A DNA stretch of 64,000 bases from Holdemania sp. Marseille-P2844. GTDB taxonomy: Bacteria > Bacillota_I > Bacilli_A > Erysipelotrichales > Erysipelotrichaceae. A program made the translations under genes and the position numbers. Below are positions 1 to 8,018 of this stretch, one piece after another. The notes under the pieces were generated by a model. The model made no database searches. It had not been told where the DNA came from and worked only from the letters and a program-made list of their open reading frames with translations. Every line of letters starts with the position of its first letter. The first letter of the stretch is position 1. The DNA is taken from NCBI RefSeq assembly GCF_900120005.1, contig NZ_LT635450.1, positions 184,996-248,995 on the forward strand, read 5' to 3'.

Positions 1-1
1 C

Positions 2-76
2 AGCCAGCCGGTGGAAGACAGCGCGCTGATCCAGGCCGTTACCGATGCGGGATACGAAGTCGTTTCCGTCGCGTAA
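2..76 (+). CDS. Heavy-metal-associated (HMA) domain protein, C-terminal end only
   Basis: Only the last 24 codons are in the window. The end reads VTDAGYEVVSVA before a TAA, which is the typical close of an HMA ferredoxin-like metal-binding domain (the 'DAGYEV' strand). The next ATG follows the TAA with no gap, and that gene is a CsoR-type copper repressor, so the metal is probably copper. The gene could be a CopZ chaperone, or a CopA ATPase with a C-terminal HMA domain; the visible part cannot separate these. Confidence 0.6.
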   Translation, partial: SQPVEDSALIQAVTDAGYEVVSVA

Positions 77-343
77 ATGAAAGCCGACGCCGCCCGCACC
101 CTGCAGCTGTTAAAAACAGCGCGGGGACAGATCGACGGCGTGATCCGGATGGTCGAGGACGACCGCTACTGCATCGACATCTCCAACCAGATCCAGGCCG
201 CCTCGGCGATTCTGGCAAAGGTCAATCAGGAGATTTTAAGCGCCCACATTCACGGCTGCGTGAAGGACGCGATGCATGGCCAACCGGAAGACGCCGAAGC
301 GAAGATTGAAGAAGTGCTGGAGATTCTGGACCGCTGCTTATAG
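77..343 (+). CDS. csoR: CsoR-family copper-sensing transcriptional repressor
   Basis: An 88-residue all-helical repressor of the CsoR/RcnR (DUF156) family, the usual family length. Known members bind operator DNA as tetramers and release it when Cu(I) binds. The copper ligands C32, H57 and C61 are visible (RYC, then HIHGC) with the C-x24-H-x3-C spacing of Cu-type CsoR, which argues against the Ni/Co or sulfide subfamilies. The start codon abuts the stop of the HMA-domain gene, so the two are translationally coupled and the repressor probably controls its own copper operon. A strong terminator follows. No operator is visible because the operon promoter lies before the window. Confidence 0.9.
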   Translation: MKADAARTLQLLKTARGQIDGVIRMVEDDRYCIDISNQIQAASAILAKVNQEILSAHIHGCVKDAMHGQPEDAEAKIEEVLEILDRCL

Positions 344-365
344 CGTCGGATCTCTTTACTTAGAA

Positions 366-391
366 AGCCCGGAATTTTCCGGGTTTTTTTC
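366..391 (+). terminator. Rho-independent terminator after csoR
   Basis: CCCGGAA and TTCCGGG form a 7-bp stem at 368-383, followed directly by a run of seven T at 384-390. It closes the copper operon. Confidence 0.85.
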
Positions 392-495
392 TGCTTCTTA
401 AGCGTTATCCCTGATCCATTCCGTTTTCATCCTTTTTCTACCACTTTCGTTTTCCCGAAATCAGAAACAGTCCGGTAGAGAACAGATCCGCATGC

Positions 496-501
496 TATAA
501 T
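496..501 (+). promoter_or_regulatory. Extended -10 promoter for trkA-trkH
   Basis: TGCTATAAT at 493-501 is an extended -10 element; the matching -35 is weak. A transcript from here would start near 508, after the first possible in-frame ATG at 500. This supports the ATG at 581 as the trkA start. Confidence 0.55.
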
Positions 502-580
502 GAAGAAAAGAACAACCTCACGGACTGCCCGCCAGCTTGTCCGAAGCGGGAAGCCCTCCGATCAATCAGGAGGAACGCTT

Positions 581-1954
581 ATGAATATCATTATTTCCGG
601 CTGCGGCAACGTCGGCTATCATCTGGCCCGCACCTTGATGAAAGAAGGGCATAACGTCACCGTTATCGACGCGGATCCCGAAGTCTGCCAGCGCGTCAGC
701 CGCCAGCTCGACGTTTTATGCCTGCAGGGATCCGCGCTGGACCTCGACGTTCAAAATGCCGCCGGGGCAGATCATGCCTATCTGTTTATCGCCGTAACCC
801 GCGATGAAAAAGCCAACATGCTCAGCGCGTTAATGGCCCGGCATTCAGGCTGTCGGATCGCCTTAATCCGGATGCAGGAATCCACCGCTTTAAAATCTCT
901 GTCCTTACTCAGTCAGGATTTAAACTTATCGCTGTCGCTGAATCCGGACGAACTGGCAGCCCGGGAGCTGGTCAGAATTCTGGAATTTCCGGCGTCGGTC
1001 AATGTCGACAGCTTTTCTGCCGGGCGCGTGGAACTGATGGAATTCGAGGTTCAGCCCGGTTCAGCGCTGATCGGAAAGAATCTGACGGCAATCCGCAAAG
1101 CCTATCCCGGCCGCTATTTGTTCAGCTTGTGTCTGCGCGGCGATCAGGCTTCGATCCCCCGCGGCGATTTCATCGTCCAGGCCCGGGATCATTTAACCCT
1201 GACCGCTTCGCGTTCCCAAGCGCTGGCATTGTTCAGCCGCTTAAAACTGCGGACAACCGGAATCCGGCAGCTTCTTATTCTGGGCGGCGGCGATCTCGGC
1301 TTATCCCTCTGCCAGCAGCTGGCGGATCAGCCGGTTCAGATCACGCTCGTGGAAAAGGATCCGGCCCGCTGCGCCCTCATCAGCACCTGGTTTCATAAAG
1401 TGGACGTCTGCCGGGGCGATGCGACCAATCATCCGTTTTTACAGACATTGAACTTTGATGCGATGGATGCTCTGATCGCCGTGATTGGCAGCGATGAAAT
1501 CAACGCCATGCTTGCGCTGTATGGCAGAAGCCGGCAAATCGGCCTGGTCTTCTGCCGTCAGAATACGCATTCCTATCTGCCGATCCTGCACGAAGCCAAA
1601 ATCCGTACCGTCATGCCCAAGGATCTGGCAACCGAACAGATTCTCGGCTATGTCCGTTCGATCGACAGCCGCGATGAAAATCCGATCATTACGCTGCACA
1701 CGCTGGCCGGCGGTCAGATCGAAGCGCTTGAATTTGAAATCGGGCCGGATGCCCGGCGCATTGTCGCCGCGCCTTTACAGGCGCTGCCGTTGAAGAAAAA
1801 CATTCTGATCACCGCGGTTCTGCGGCATGCCCAGATGATCATCCCGGGCGGCCGGGATCAGCTGCAAACCGGCGATTTCATCATTGTTTTAGCCCCGGCC
1901 GGGCAAGTTCACCGTCTCGCGGATCTGCTTGAAACTCCGCTGCGGTCGGTATGA
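581..1954 (+). CDS. trkA: TrkA, NAD(H)-binding regulatory subunit of Trk potassium uptake
   Basis: A 457-residue cytoplasmic protein with the usual TrkA layout of two tandem RCK_N (Rossmann) and RCK_C domains. The first nucleotide-binding loop is GCGNVG at residues 7-12 and the second is GGGDLG near residue 232. TrkA gates the TrkH/TrkG channel in response to NAD(H) or ATP. The start is placed at 581 because AGGAGG lies 6 bases upstream and the protein then begins directly with the Rossmann strand MNIIISG. An upstream in-frame ATG at 500 would add 27 residues without homology and lies before the predicted transcription start. The stop TGA overlaps the trkH ATG (ATGA), indicating coupling. Confidence 0.92.
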   Translation: MNIIISGCGNVGYHLARTLMKEGHNVTVIDADPEVCQRVSRQLDVLCLQGSALDLDVQNAAGADHAYLFIAVTRDEKANMLSALMARHSGCRIALIRMQESTALKSLSLLSQDLNLSLSLNPDELAARELVRILEFPASVNVDSFSAGRVELMEFEVQPGSALIGKNLTAIRKAYPGRYLFSLCLRGDQASIPRGDFIVQARDHLTLTASRSQALALFSRLKLRTTGIRQLLILGGGDLGLSLCQQLADQPVQITLVEKDPARCALISTWFHKVDVCRGDATNHPFLQTLNFDAMDALIAVIGSDEINAMLALYGRSRQIGLVFCRQNTHSYLPILHEAKIRTVMPKDLATEQILGYVRSIDSRDENPIITLHTLAGGQIEALEFEIGPDARRIVAAPLQALPLKKNILITAVLRHAQMIIPGGRDQLQTGDFIIVLAPAGQVHRLADLLETPLRSV

Positions 1955-3417
1955 ACAGGAAGCTGGCCGGTTGGATCGCCGGCGCTTCACTGCTCGGATC
2001 CGCAGCCGCAATGGCCCTTCCCTTATGTTTCGCAGCAATTTCAGGGGAACGGCTCGACCTTTTTCTGATCCCGATGTTATGCTGCGCGCTGCCCGGCAGC
2101 CTGTTGCTTCGCTACGGCCGCGGCGAACGGGTGATTTCAGCCCGTGAGGGCTTGCTGAGCATCGGACTCTGCTGGCTGATTTTATCGCTGTGCTGAGCGC
2201 TGCCGCTGAGTTTGAGCGGACAGCTTTCGTTCATCGACAGCGTATTTGAAATTATTTCCGGCTATACGACCACCGGAGCGACAATCCTGACCGACGTGGA
2301 AGCGCTGCCCCGCTCACTTCTGTTGTGGCGGGCACTGACGCAGTGGATTGGAGGGGTGGGCTTCGTCGTATTTATGGTCATGCTTGTCCCCGCTTCCCAA
2401 GGCAGCACGATGAATCTGGCGGAAGCAGAAGCCAGTCCGGCGGCGGAGAAATTATTTCCCCGCTTCCGGCAGAGCGCGGCGGTCCTGTGTGGGGTATATG
2501 GCGGATTAACCCTTGTGGAAGCGATCCTCTTATGTTTTGCCAAAATGCCGTTGTGGGAAAGTGTCTGCCACGCTTTGGCAACCGCCGGCACCGGCGGATT
2601 TTCAACCCGGAATCTTGGGATTGCCGCCTATCAGTCCCCGGCCGTGGAATCCATCATCGCATTCTTCATGTTGATTTTCGGCGTCAATCTCAAGCTTGTG
2701 TGGCTGTTTGTCACCGGCCGGGCGGCGCAGGCTTTGAAAAACGAGGAGCTGCGCTGGTATGCCGGATTGTTTCTGGGATTCTGGCTGATCATTGCGGGCA
2801 GTCTGATTCTGGATGGAAAAGCGTTGGTGAATGCCTTGGGGCTGGCCTTCTTCCAAACCGCCAGCGCGATCAGCACCACCGGCTTCGCCAGCGCCGATTT
2901 TAACCGCTGGCCGCAGCTTTGCCGGCTGCTTCTGCCCTTGATCACAATGCTCGGCGCCTGCACCGGCTCCAGCGGCGGCGGTTTGAAGATCGCCCGGGTC
3001 ATCGTGGCAGGAAAAGCCATGAAACGGGAGCTGCACCGCAGCCGTCAGCCGCAGATTGTCAAAATTGCGACGCTGGACGGACAGCCTGTTGCGGAAGCCA
3101 CAATCCAGCGTACGTTAACGTTTATCCTCATTTATCTGTCGTTTTTCCTCGTCGGCTGGATTTTGTTAGCGGCGGCTGGCGCGGATCTGGAAACGGCCGG
3201 CAGCGCCGTGCTTACCTGCATGAATAATTCCGGCACCGGCTTGAACGGCGTTGGTCCGCTGGGCAGCTATGCCGCTTTCCCGCCGTTTTCCAAACTGGTA
3301 TTGTGTCTGGTCATGTTAGCGGGAAGACTGGAATTCTATCCGCTGTTATTGATCTGCCTGCCTGAAACCTGGACCGCTCCGACGTTAAAAATCAACTCGG
3401 AAAAGCGCTCATCTTAG
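1951..3417 (+). pseudogene. trkH: TrkH potassium channel subunit, interrupted by an in-frame TGA
   Basis: The 489-codon reading frame encodes a TrkH/KtrB-type membrane protein of normal length. All four P-loop/filter segments are visible: SGYTTTGAT, TAGTGGFST, ISTTGFAS and SGTGLNGVGP. Codon 82 (2194-2196) is TGA inside an otherwise continuous frame. The flanking residues read WLILSLC, stop, ALPLSLSG, where family members usually have Gly or another small residue before ALP. The stop falls before all four filter segments, so the N-terminal piece alone (81 residues) cannot conduct. A TTG at 2212 could restart translation but would lose the first helices. trkA just upstream ends in a normal TGA, so genetic recoding is unlikely. 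This is a nonsense mutation (one base from GGA) or a sequence error. Confidence 0.8.
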
Positions 3418-3469
3418 CATGATGCGTTTCCCCTTGGAAACACAGCGGCGCAAATCGCTGGTAAAAGAC

Positions 3470-3498
3470 TTGAACAAACACGGAAAGTCGCATACAAT
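3470..3498 (+). promoter_or_regulatory. Promoter of the TetM-like gene, implying a leaderless transcript
   Basis: TTGAAC at 3470-3475 and TACAAT at 3493-3498 are separated by 17 bases, close to the sigma-A consensus. The start codon at 3505 begins only 6 bases after the -10 box, so the expected transcription start coincides with the A of ATG. No Shine-Dalgarno sequence precedes the ATG. Confidence 0.65.
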
Positions 3499-3504
3499 TT
3501 TTCT

Positions 3505-6087
3505 ATGAAACAGATTATTTTAGGCGCGCTGGCGCATGTCGACGCCGGCAAGACAACCTTGTCGGAAAGTCTTCTTTATCAATCCAATCAAATCCGGAAG
3601 CGCGGCCGCGTCGATCATCAGGATACCGTCCTCGATTATGACGATCAGGAACGCAGCCGGGGTATTACGATCTTTTTAAAGCAGGCGATGTTCCCGTGGA
3701 AGCAAACCGAATTCACACTGCTGGACACGCCCGGCCATATCGACTTCAGCGCGGAAATGGAGCGCACGCTGCAGGTGCTGGACTACGCGATCGTGCTGAT
3801 CAGCGGCATCGACGGCGTGCAGGCGCATACGCATACGATCTGGAAGCTGTTGGAAACCTATCATGTCCCGGCGTTTGTGTTCGTCAACAAGATGGATATT
3901 GCTTACGATGACGCGGCGGCGCTGATGACTTCGCTGCAAACCCAGCTTGATCCGCGGATTATCGACTTTACGCAGGTGGACGGGCAGATGGAAAACATCG
4001 CGATGCAGCGCGACGATCTGCTGGAAAGCTATCTTAAGCAGGGGACGCTGACCCCTTCCCAGATCCAGAGCGCGGTCGCTGACCGCTCGCTTTTTCCCTG
4101 TTATTTCGGCTCCGCGCTGAAAGCGGACGGCGTGGAAGCGCTGTTGGACGGACTGGACGCCTACACCGCAATGAAAAGCTATCCGGAAACCTTCGGAGCC
4201 CGAGTTTACAAAGTTTCCCGCGACCGCCAGGGCACGCGCTTGACGCATGTCAAAGTTACCGGCGGTGTTTTAAAGGCCAAACAGGTGCTGGACAACGGTG
4301 AAAAGGTCGATCAGCTGCGGCTGTACTCCGGCGAGCAGTTCACCATGGTCAATGAGGTTCCGGCTGGTCAGGTTTGTTGCCTGAAAGGACCGATGAAATT
4401 AGGGATTCATGACGGATTGGGATTTGAGCAGCCCGCTCGGACGCCGGTGCTTTCCGCCTGTCTGAGCTACAGCCTGATCCCGCCGGCGGGCTGCGATCCG
4501 TTTGCGTTATATCGTCAGCTCAAGCAGCTAGAGGAAGAAGATCCCCAGCTGCATCTGCAATTTCACGCGCCGACGCAGGAAATCCGCATTCAGATCATGG
4601 GCAACGTTCAGATTGAGATCTTGAAACAGCTGATCGCCAGCCGGTTTCACCTGGACGTGGAGTTCGACGAAGGAAAAATCAATTACAAAGAAACGATCTG
4701 CACGCCGGTGGAAGGCGTCGGTCATTACGAGCCGCTGCGCCATTACGCCGAGGTGCATCTGTTGCTTGAACCGCTGCCGCCCGGCTCTGGGGTGCAGGTG
4801 ACTTCCGACTGCCCGGTCGATTGGTTAGCGCTGCCGTGGCAGAAAATGGTGCTGAACTGTCTGGATGAAATCGAAGTTCCCGGCGTATTAACCGGCTCGC
4901 CGATCACCGATATCAAAATCACGCTGATCGCCGGGAAAGCGCACATCAAACATACCGAAGGCGGCGACTTCCGCCAGGCCACGCTTCGGGCGCTGCGTCA
5001 GGGTTTGCGCAGGACAACCTGCCAGCTGCTGGAGCCGGTCTATCAGTTCCGCATGGAGCTGCCCGCCGGTCAGCTGAGCCGTGCGCTGTTCGATCTGCAG
5101 CGGATGCAGGCGCAGTCGGCAATCACGCAGAATCAGACCGACACGGTAATTCTGGAAGGCACGGCCCCAGTTGCCAAAATGCGCAATTACCAAGCCGAGC
5201 TGACCGCTTATACCCATGGCTTAGGCCGGCTGGTCTGCACGTTTCAAGGTTATCAGCCCTGCGCCGATCAACAGGCACTGATCGAAGCGATCGGCTACGA
5301 CTGCGACGGCGATCTCGACTTCCCTGCGGATTCCGTTTTCTGCAGCCACGGCGCAGGATTTCTTGTGCGCTACGACGAAGTTGAGGAACACATGCATATC
5401 GAAGCTCAATGGCATCCGCAGAAAGTGGAGACAGTCGATTCCGGTTATCATCATAACCGCTATACCGTCGACGACGCCGAGCTGAAACGTGTCATGGAAC
5501 GTACGCACAAGCCGAAGGAAAAAGTGGCGGTACGCGCTCCGGTCAAGCGCAAGGAAATGCCGGAACATATTGAAATCCAGCGGCAGAAGCCCAAGACGAA
5601 ATGTCTGTTAGTCGATGGTTACAATATGATTCATTCGTGGAGTGAGCTTGTTGTGCTGGCCCGGGAAGATCTGTCCGCAGCCCGCGATCAGCTGATCCAG
5701 CTGCTTTCCAGCTTCCAGGGAACCCGCACCGGAATTCTGATTCTGGTCTTCGACGCGTATCAGGTCAAGGATAATCCCGGCTCAATTCAGAAGCTGCATA
5801 ACCTGTACGTCGTCTACACGAAAACCTCGCAGACGGCCGATTCCTACATCGAAAAAGCCACGCATCAGCTCGCCGACCAGTTTGAGGTTACCGTCGCAAC
5901 TTCCGATGGGATGGAACAGCTGATCATCATGGGGCAGGGCGCGATGCGCCTCAGCTCACGCGAGCTGGAAGTCCAGGTCCAGCAGCTCCGTCATCAACAT
6001 CGCAAACAGGAACGGGAAAATCTTGAACCCCACCGCCCGCTGAAAGAACTCAAAACCCTGCTTTCTGATCCCGAAGACGATCAGTAA
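3505..6087 (+). CDS. TetM/EF-G-like ribosome-binding GTPase fused to a YacP/Rae1-type NYN nuclease domain
   Basis: An 860-residue fusion. Residues 1-650 follow tetracycline ribosomal protection proteins and EF-G: G1 AHVDAGKTT (10-18), RGITI, DTPGHIDF and NKMD, then domains II to V. After a basic linker, residues 699-840 form a NYN (PIN-like) domain with DGYNMI (D704, N707), VFD, TADSYIEKA and ATSDGMEQ. This matches YacP/Rae1, the B. subtilis nuclease that cuts mRNA in the ribosomal A site. Plain TetM proteins are about 640 residues and lack this domain. The family suggests binding to the A site with GTP hydrolysis; coupling that to mRNA cleavage is inference. A role in tetracycline resistance, or as a housekeeping rescue factor, cannot be decided from sequence. 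The promoter sits directly before the ATG with no ribosome binding site. Confidence 0.88.
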   Translation: MKQIILGALAHVDAGKTTLSESLLYQSNQIRKRGRVDHQDTVLDYDDQERSRGITIFLKQAMFPWKQTEFTLLDTPGHIDFSAEMERTLQVLDYAIVLISGIDGVQAHTHTIWKLLETYHVPAFVFVNKMDIAYDDAAALMTSLQTQLDPRIIDFTQVDGQMENIAMQRDDLLESYLKQGTLTPSQIQSAVADRSLFPCYFGSALKADGVEALLDGLDAYTAMKSYPETFGARVYKVSRDRQGTRLTHVKVTGGVLKAKQVLDNGEKVDQLRLYSGEQFTMVNEVPAGQVCCLKGPMKLGIHDGLGFEQPARTPVLSACLSYSLIPPAGCDPFALYRQLKQLEEEDPQLHLQFHAPTQEIRIQIMGNVQIEILKQLIASRFHLDVEFDEGKINYKETICTPVEGVGHYEPLRHYAEVHLLLEPLPPGSGVQVTSDCPVDWLALPWQKMVLNCLDEIEVPGVLTGSPITDIKITLIAGKAHIKHTEGGDFRQATLRALRQGLRRTTCQLLEPVYQFRMELPAGQLSRALFDLQRMQAQSAITQNQTDTVILEGTAPVAKMRNYQAELTAYTHGLGRLVCTFQGYQPCADQQALIEAIGYDCDGDLDFPADSVFCSHGAGFLVRYDEVEEHMHIEAQWHPQKVETVDSGYHHNRYTVDDAELKRVMERTHKPKEKVAVRAPVKRKEMPEHIEIQRQKPKTKCLLVDGYNMIHSWSELVVLAREDLSAARDQLIQLLSSFQGTRTGILILVFDAYQVKDNPGSIQKLHNLYVVYTKTSQTADSYIEKATHQLADQFEVTVATSDGMEQLIIMGQGAMRLSSRELEVQVQQLRHQHRKQERENLEPHRPLKELKTLLSDPEDDQ

Positions 6088-6122
6088 ACTCAATGTAAAA
6101 ACTTCCGACACATAAAAAAAGC

Positions 6123-6156
6123 GCAGGCTCTAAAAGTCTGTGTTTTCTTTGTTTTT
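6123..6156. terminator. Terminator between two convergent genes
   Basis: GCAGGCT (6123-6129) pairs with AGTCTGT (6135-6141), including G-U pairs, and a T-rich tract follows at 6142-6156. It lies between the plus-strand GTPase gene and the minus-strand lipoprotein gene. Confidence 0.5.
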
Positions 6157-6161
6157 GATCG

Positions 6162-6668
6162 TTATTCCACGCTGTTCATCCAGTTCCTAAATTCTTCAAT
6201 CCGAGCTTGTTCTTCGGCTTCCGTCAAAACAGCAGAGTTCTCATATTCTTCAATGTTATGCGATTTTATGAACTTCGCGCCTTTGTAATAGTGAATGGTT
6301 GGGATTTTTGTGATCGCATAACGATCCAGAAACGCCAGAAAATCCTGAATCGCCTGCTCAGCTGCCTTCGCGTCCTGCGTAGAACAGGCCGTGATGGAAT
6401 CTTCAAGATCAAAGAAATAGTAAGCGGCCGGCTGACTCAGTTTCAGCTTTTGGGTATCTTCAACAATCGCCTGACAGGTAACATCCTTTCCCGCACAAAA
6501 CAATATGAAATAGTTTTCTTCAGTATCCGCCAGACTTTCCAATTCTGCTTCTGTAATCGACTGGATCTTCGGACTGCGGCTGATCTGTGCGCCCAGGCTG
6601 GACTTTTTGTCAGAGGCACAGCCGCAAAGCAATAGACTTATGACAATAAAAGCTATTATTTTCTTCAT
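6162..6668 (-). CDS. Small lipoprotein with a thioredoxin-like domain lacking the CxxC
   Basis: A 168-residue protein with a lipoprotein signal: basic MKK, hydrophobic stretch, lipobox LCGC with C17 as the lipidated residue. The rest resembles a thioredoxin fold: strand YFILFCAGKDVTC, helix, then ITKIPTIHYYKG, where IP is the position of the cis-proline loop. The usual CxxC active site is absent; the equivalent region has two cysteines eight residues apart (FCAGKDVTC). A redox role is therefore doubtful and it may be a scaffold or binding protein. It would sit outside the cell, anchored to the membrane. It stands alone between a convergent terminator and a long intergenic region. Confidence 0.7.
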   Translation of the reverse strand: MKKIIAFIVISLLLCGCASDKKSSLGAQISRSPKIQSITEAELESLADTEENYFILFCAGKDVTCQAIVEDTQKLKLSQPAAYYFFDLEDSITACSTQDAKAAEQAIQDFLAFLDRYAITKIPTIHYYKGAKFIKSHNIEEYENSAVLTEAEEQARIEEFRNWMNSVE

Positions 6669-6732
6669 CGTTAATTTCCTCTTTTCACACTACTCTTGCC
6701 GCTACGAAACTGTGCTGTTCACGAATGAAATA

Positions 6733-6772
6733 AAAGACGAAGCGTTTTCCCATTTTGGAATTCTTCGTCTTT
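6733..6772 (-). terminator. Terminator hairpin ending the cassette-A transcript
   Basis: AAAGACGAAG (6733-6742) and CTTCGTCTTT (6763-6772) form a perfect 10-bp stem. On the minus strand it is followed by TATTT. It would end a transcript of about 350 bases that begins in repeat cassette A. Confidence 0.6.
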
Positions 6773-6920
6773 TTCTCTTATTTTTACACCCTCGGTTAAG
6801 AATCAAGCTTTATCAATCGAAACTTCGTCTTTCGATTGGAAGCCTCGCTTCACTCTTCATTGACTATGGAATAAAAACCAAAGACTTAAATTATTGAATA
6901 AACTCTCCGTTATCCTTGTC

Positions 6921-7183
6921 CATTGGTATGCCCTCTCCAGACTCACTTTTTATTATTGATTCAAAGTCATCGTTTTCTTTTCAGTTTCCTCTCCCCGTTC
7001 TGGTAACGAAGAAGGAAACGGCTTAAAATTCGAGCAGCACCTGTTTCATGAGAACCTCCTGTGAGATCGTTGGATCTTTGTATTGATCCTCATCTCTTTC
7101 TTTATCTATATAATACAAGATATCCAAGAAGGAAACAGTCTGTTTTTTCACACTTTTTTCCTGTATAATTAAATTGTTGAGGG
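6921..7183 (-). repeat. Repeat cassette A (imperfect direct copy of 10064-10332)
   Basis: About 263 bp align closely with the cassette at 10064-10332 in the same orientation. Shared parts, read on the minus strand, are an AT-rich promoter-like region (CTTGTATTATATAG), a leader beginning GAGATGAGGATCA, the ribosome binding site AGGAGG, an 8-codon ORF and a further stretch ending near GAGTCTGGAGAGG. Both copies are followed by an intrinsic terminator. No terminal inverted repeats or target duplications are seen, so it does not look like an insertion sequence or a MITE. Confidence 0.75.
7023..7049 (-). CDS. Eight-residue ORF with a strong ribosome binding site, cassette A
   Basis: ATG to TAA encodes MKQVLLEF. 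AGGAGG ends 5 bases before the ATG, a near-perfect initiation signal. The other cassette has MKKVLLEY at the matching place. The same frame continues after the TAA as AVSFFVTRTGRGN and then TGA, and that continuation is also conserved in the other copy. It could be a leader peptide, a signal peptide precursor or the remnant of a longer gene. No known family is recognised. Confidence 0.45.
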   Translation of the reverse strand: MKQVLLEF

Positions 7184-7202
7184 CAGCGATGAACGCTGCC
7201 CT

Positions 7203-7272
7203 TTATTGTTGGTTTTTCCGCAGCATTCTTCCCGCCGCGGCTTAGTTTTGACGCTTGTGCTCGATCGCCGTA
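7203..7272 (-). pseudogene. Decayed duplicate of the 3' end of the D-aminoacylase gene
   Basis: Positions 7184-7272 match 8000-8088 almost base for base. The last 22 codons correspond to the end of the deacylase: AIEHKRQN, stop, AAAGRMLRKNQQ, stop, against TIDHKRHTQSAAGRMLRKNQQ in the intact gene. An internal TAA and several changes show decay. The small hairpin just after the stop codon (CAGCGATG...CGCTG) is duplicated too. The 7446-7994 lipoprotein gene lies between the two copies. Confidence 0.75.
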
Positions 7273-7445
7273 ACTATGAATCTGTGGTGGGCTTATCGCG
7301 ATATTGTCTATCATTTTTTCAAACACACAGAAGTGTCAATCTATCCCTTTCTCGTCTTTGAACTACTGTACTTTATCCACATTGATTCTAAGAATCAGTC
7401 GTTCAATCAGAGCCTGGCTTATTCTCTGCTGAAGTCCGTTTTGCA

Positions 7446-7994
7446 CTACTCTTTTTCAAACTCATAATTAAGTATCCGGTGAACGGCCTTAATTGTTTCT
7501 TCATCTGGTTGTGTAAATATAGTCGATGGATCTGAAAATAATCTCACGAGTTTATTATTCTGTCTTATATATATAGTATCAAATAGATTATAAACTTCCT
7601 CACATTGCCATAAATCCATATTGTCTAAAGGAAAATAGGATCTAATTTCTGATTCAGTCATCTCATGAGGCAAATAAATACAATCAACACAATTTGATTT
7701 TCTTTTAAACTCTGCTGTCTTTTCTAATAAATCAAGCATATTTTGGACGGCCGCCTCTTTAGAATCATAACTATATAAAGTTATAGAAACTGTTTTTTGA
7801 ATAGTCTCTGTCTTTTGTGAAATAACATAAACATATCGATTCTCTTTCAAGCTGCATTCTTCCACTTTATAATCTTCCAGACCAAATACATCGCCATTAA
7901 CAATCATAGGACCATCGACATCATATTTATTCAAACTACATGACACTAAGAAAAACAGTGTTAATATAAAAAATATCTTTCTGATAGTCTGCAT
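7446..7994 (-). CDS. AT-rich lipoprotein of unknown function
   Basis: A 182-residue protein with a lipobox LVSC (C19 lipidated) after a hydrophobic signal. The mature part begins SLNKYDVDGPMIVNGDVFG and has mixed alpha/beta character with a few cysteines (CSLKEN, NCVDC). No domain is recognised. Its base composition and codon use are clearly more AT-rich than the neighbours (many ATA, TTA and AAT codons), which suggests acquisition. It is flanked by the intact end of the deacylase gene on one side and the decayed copy of that end on the other, so it may have arrived in, or caused, the duplication. No clear Shine-Dalgarno sequence precedes the ATG. Confidence 0.65.
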   Translation of the reverse strand: MQTIRKIFFILTLFFLVSCSLNKYDVDGPMIVNGDVFGLEDYKVEECSLKENRYVYVISQKTETIQKTVSITLYSYDSKEAAVQNMLDLLEKTAEFKRKSNCVDCIYLPHEMTESEIRSYFPLDNMDLWQCEEVYNLFDTIYIRQNNKLVRLFSDPSTIFTQPDEETIKAVHRILNYEFEKE

Positions 7995-8018
7995 AAAATC
8001 AGCGATGATCGCTGCCCT

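Noticed and set aside
1439-1699. Minus-strand ORF inside trkA
   Set aside because: It is antisense to well-conserved TrkA sequence, has no ribosome binding site and no recognisable product.
2194-2196. TGA recoded as an amino acid genome-wide
   Set aside because: trkA, bglF and other genes in the window end in TGA at the expected place, and tryptophan is coded by TGG throughout.
6921-7183. Insertion sequence or MITE
   Set aside because: No terminal inverted repeats, no target duplication and no transposase; internal parts look like a gene with promoter and terminator.
7255-7467. Plus-strand ORF starting in the decayed deacylase fragment
   Set aside because: No ribosome binding site, begins inside the pseudogene fragment and has no recognisable domain.
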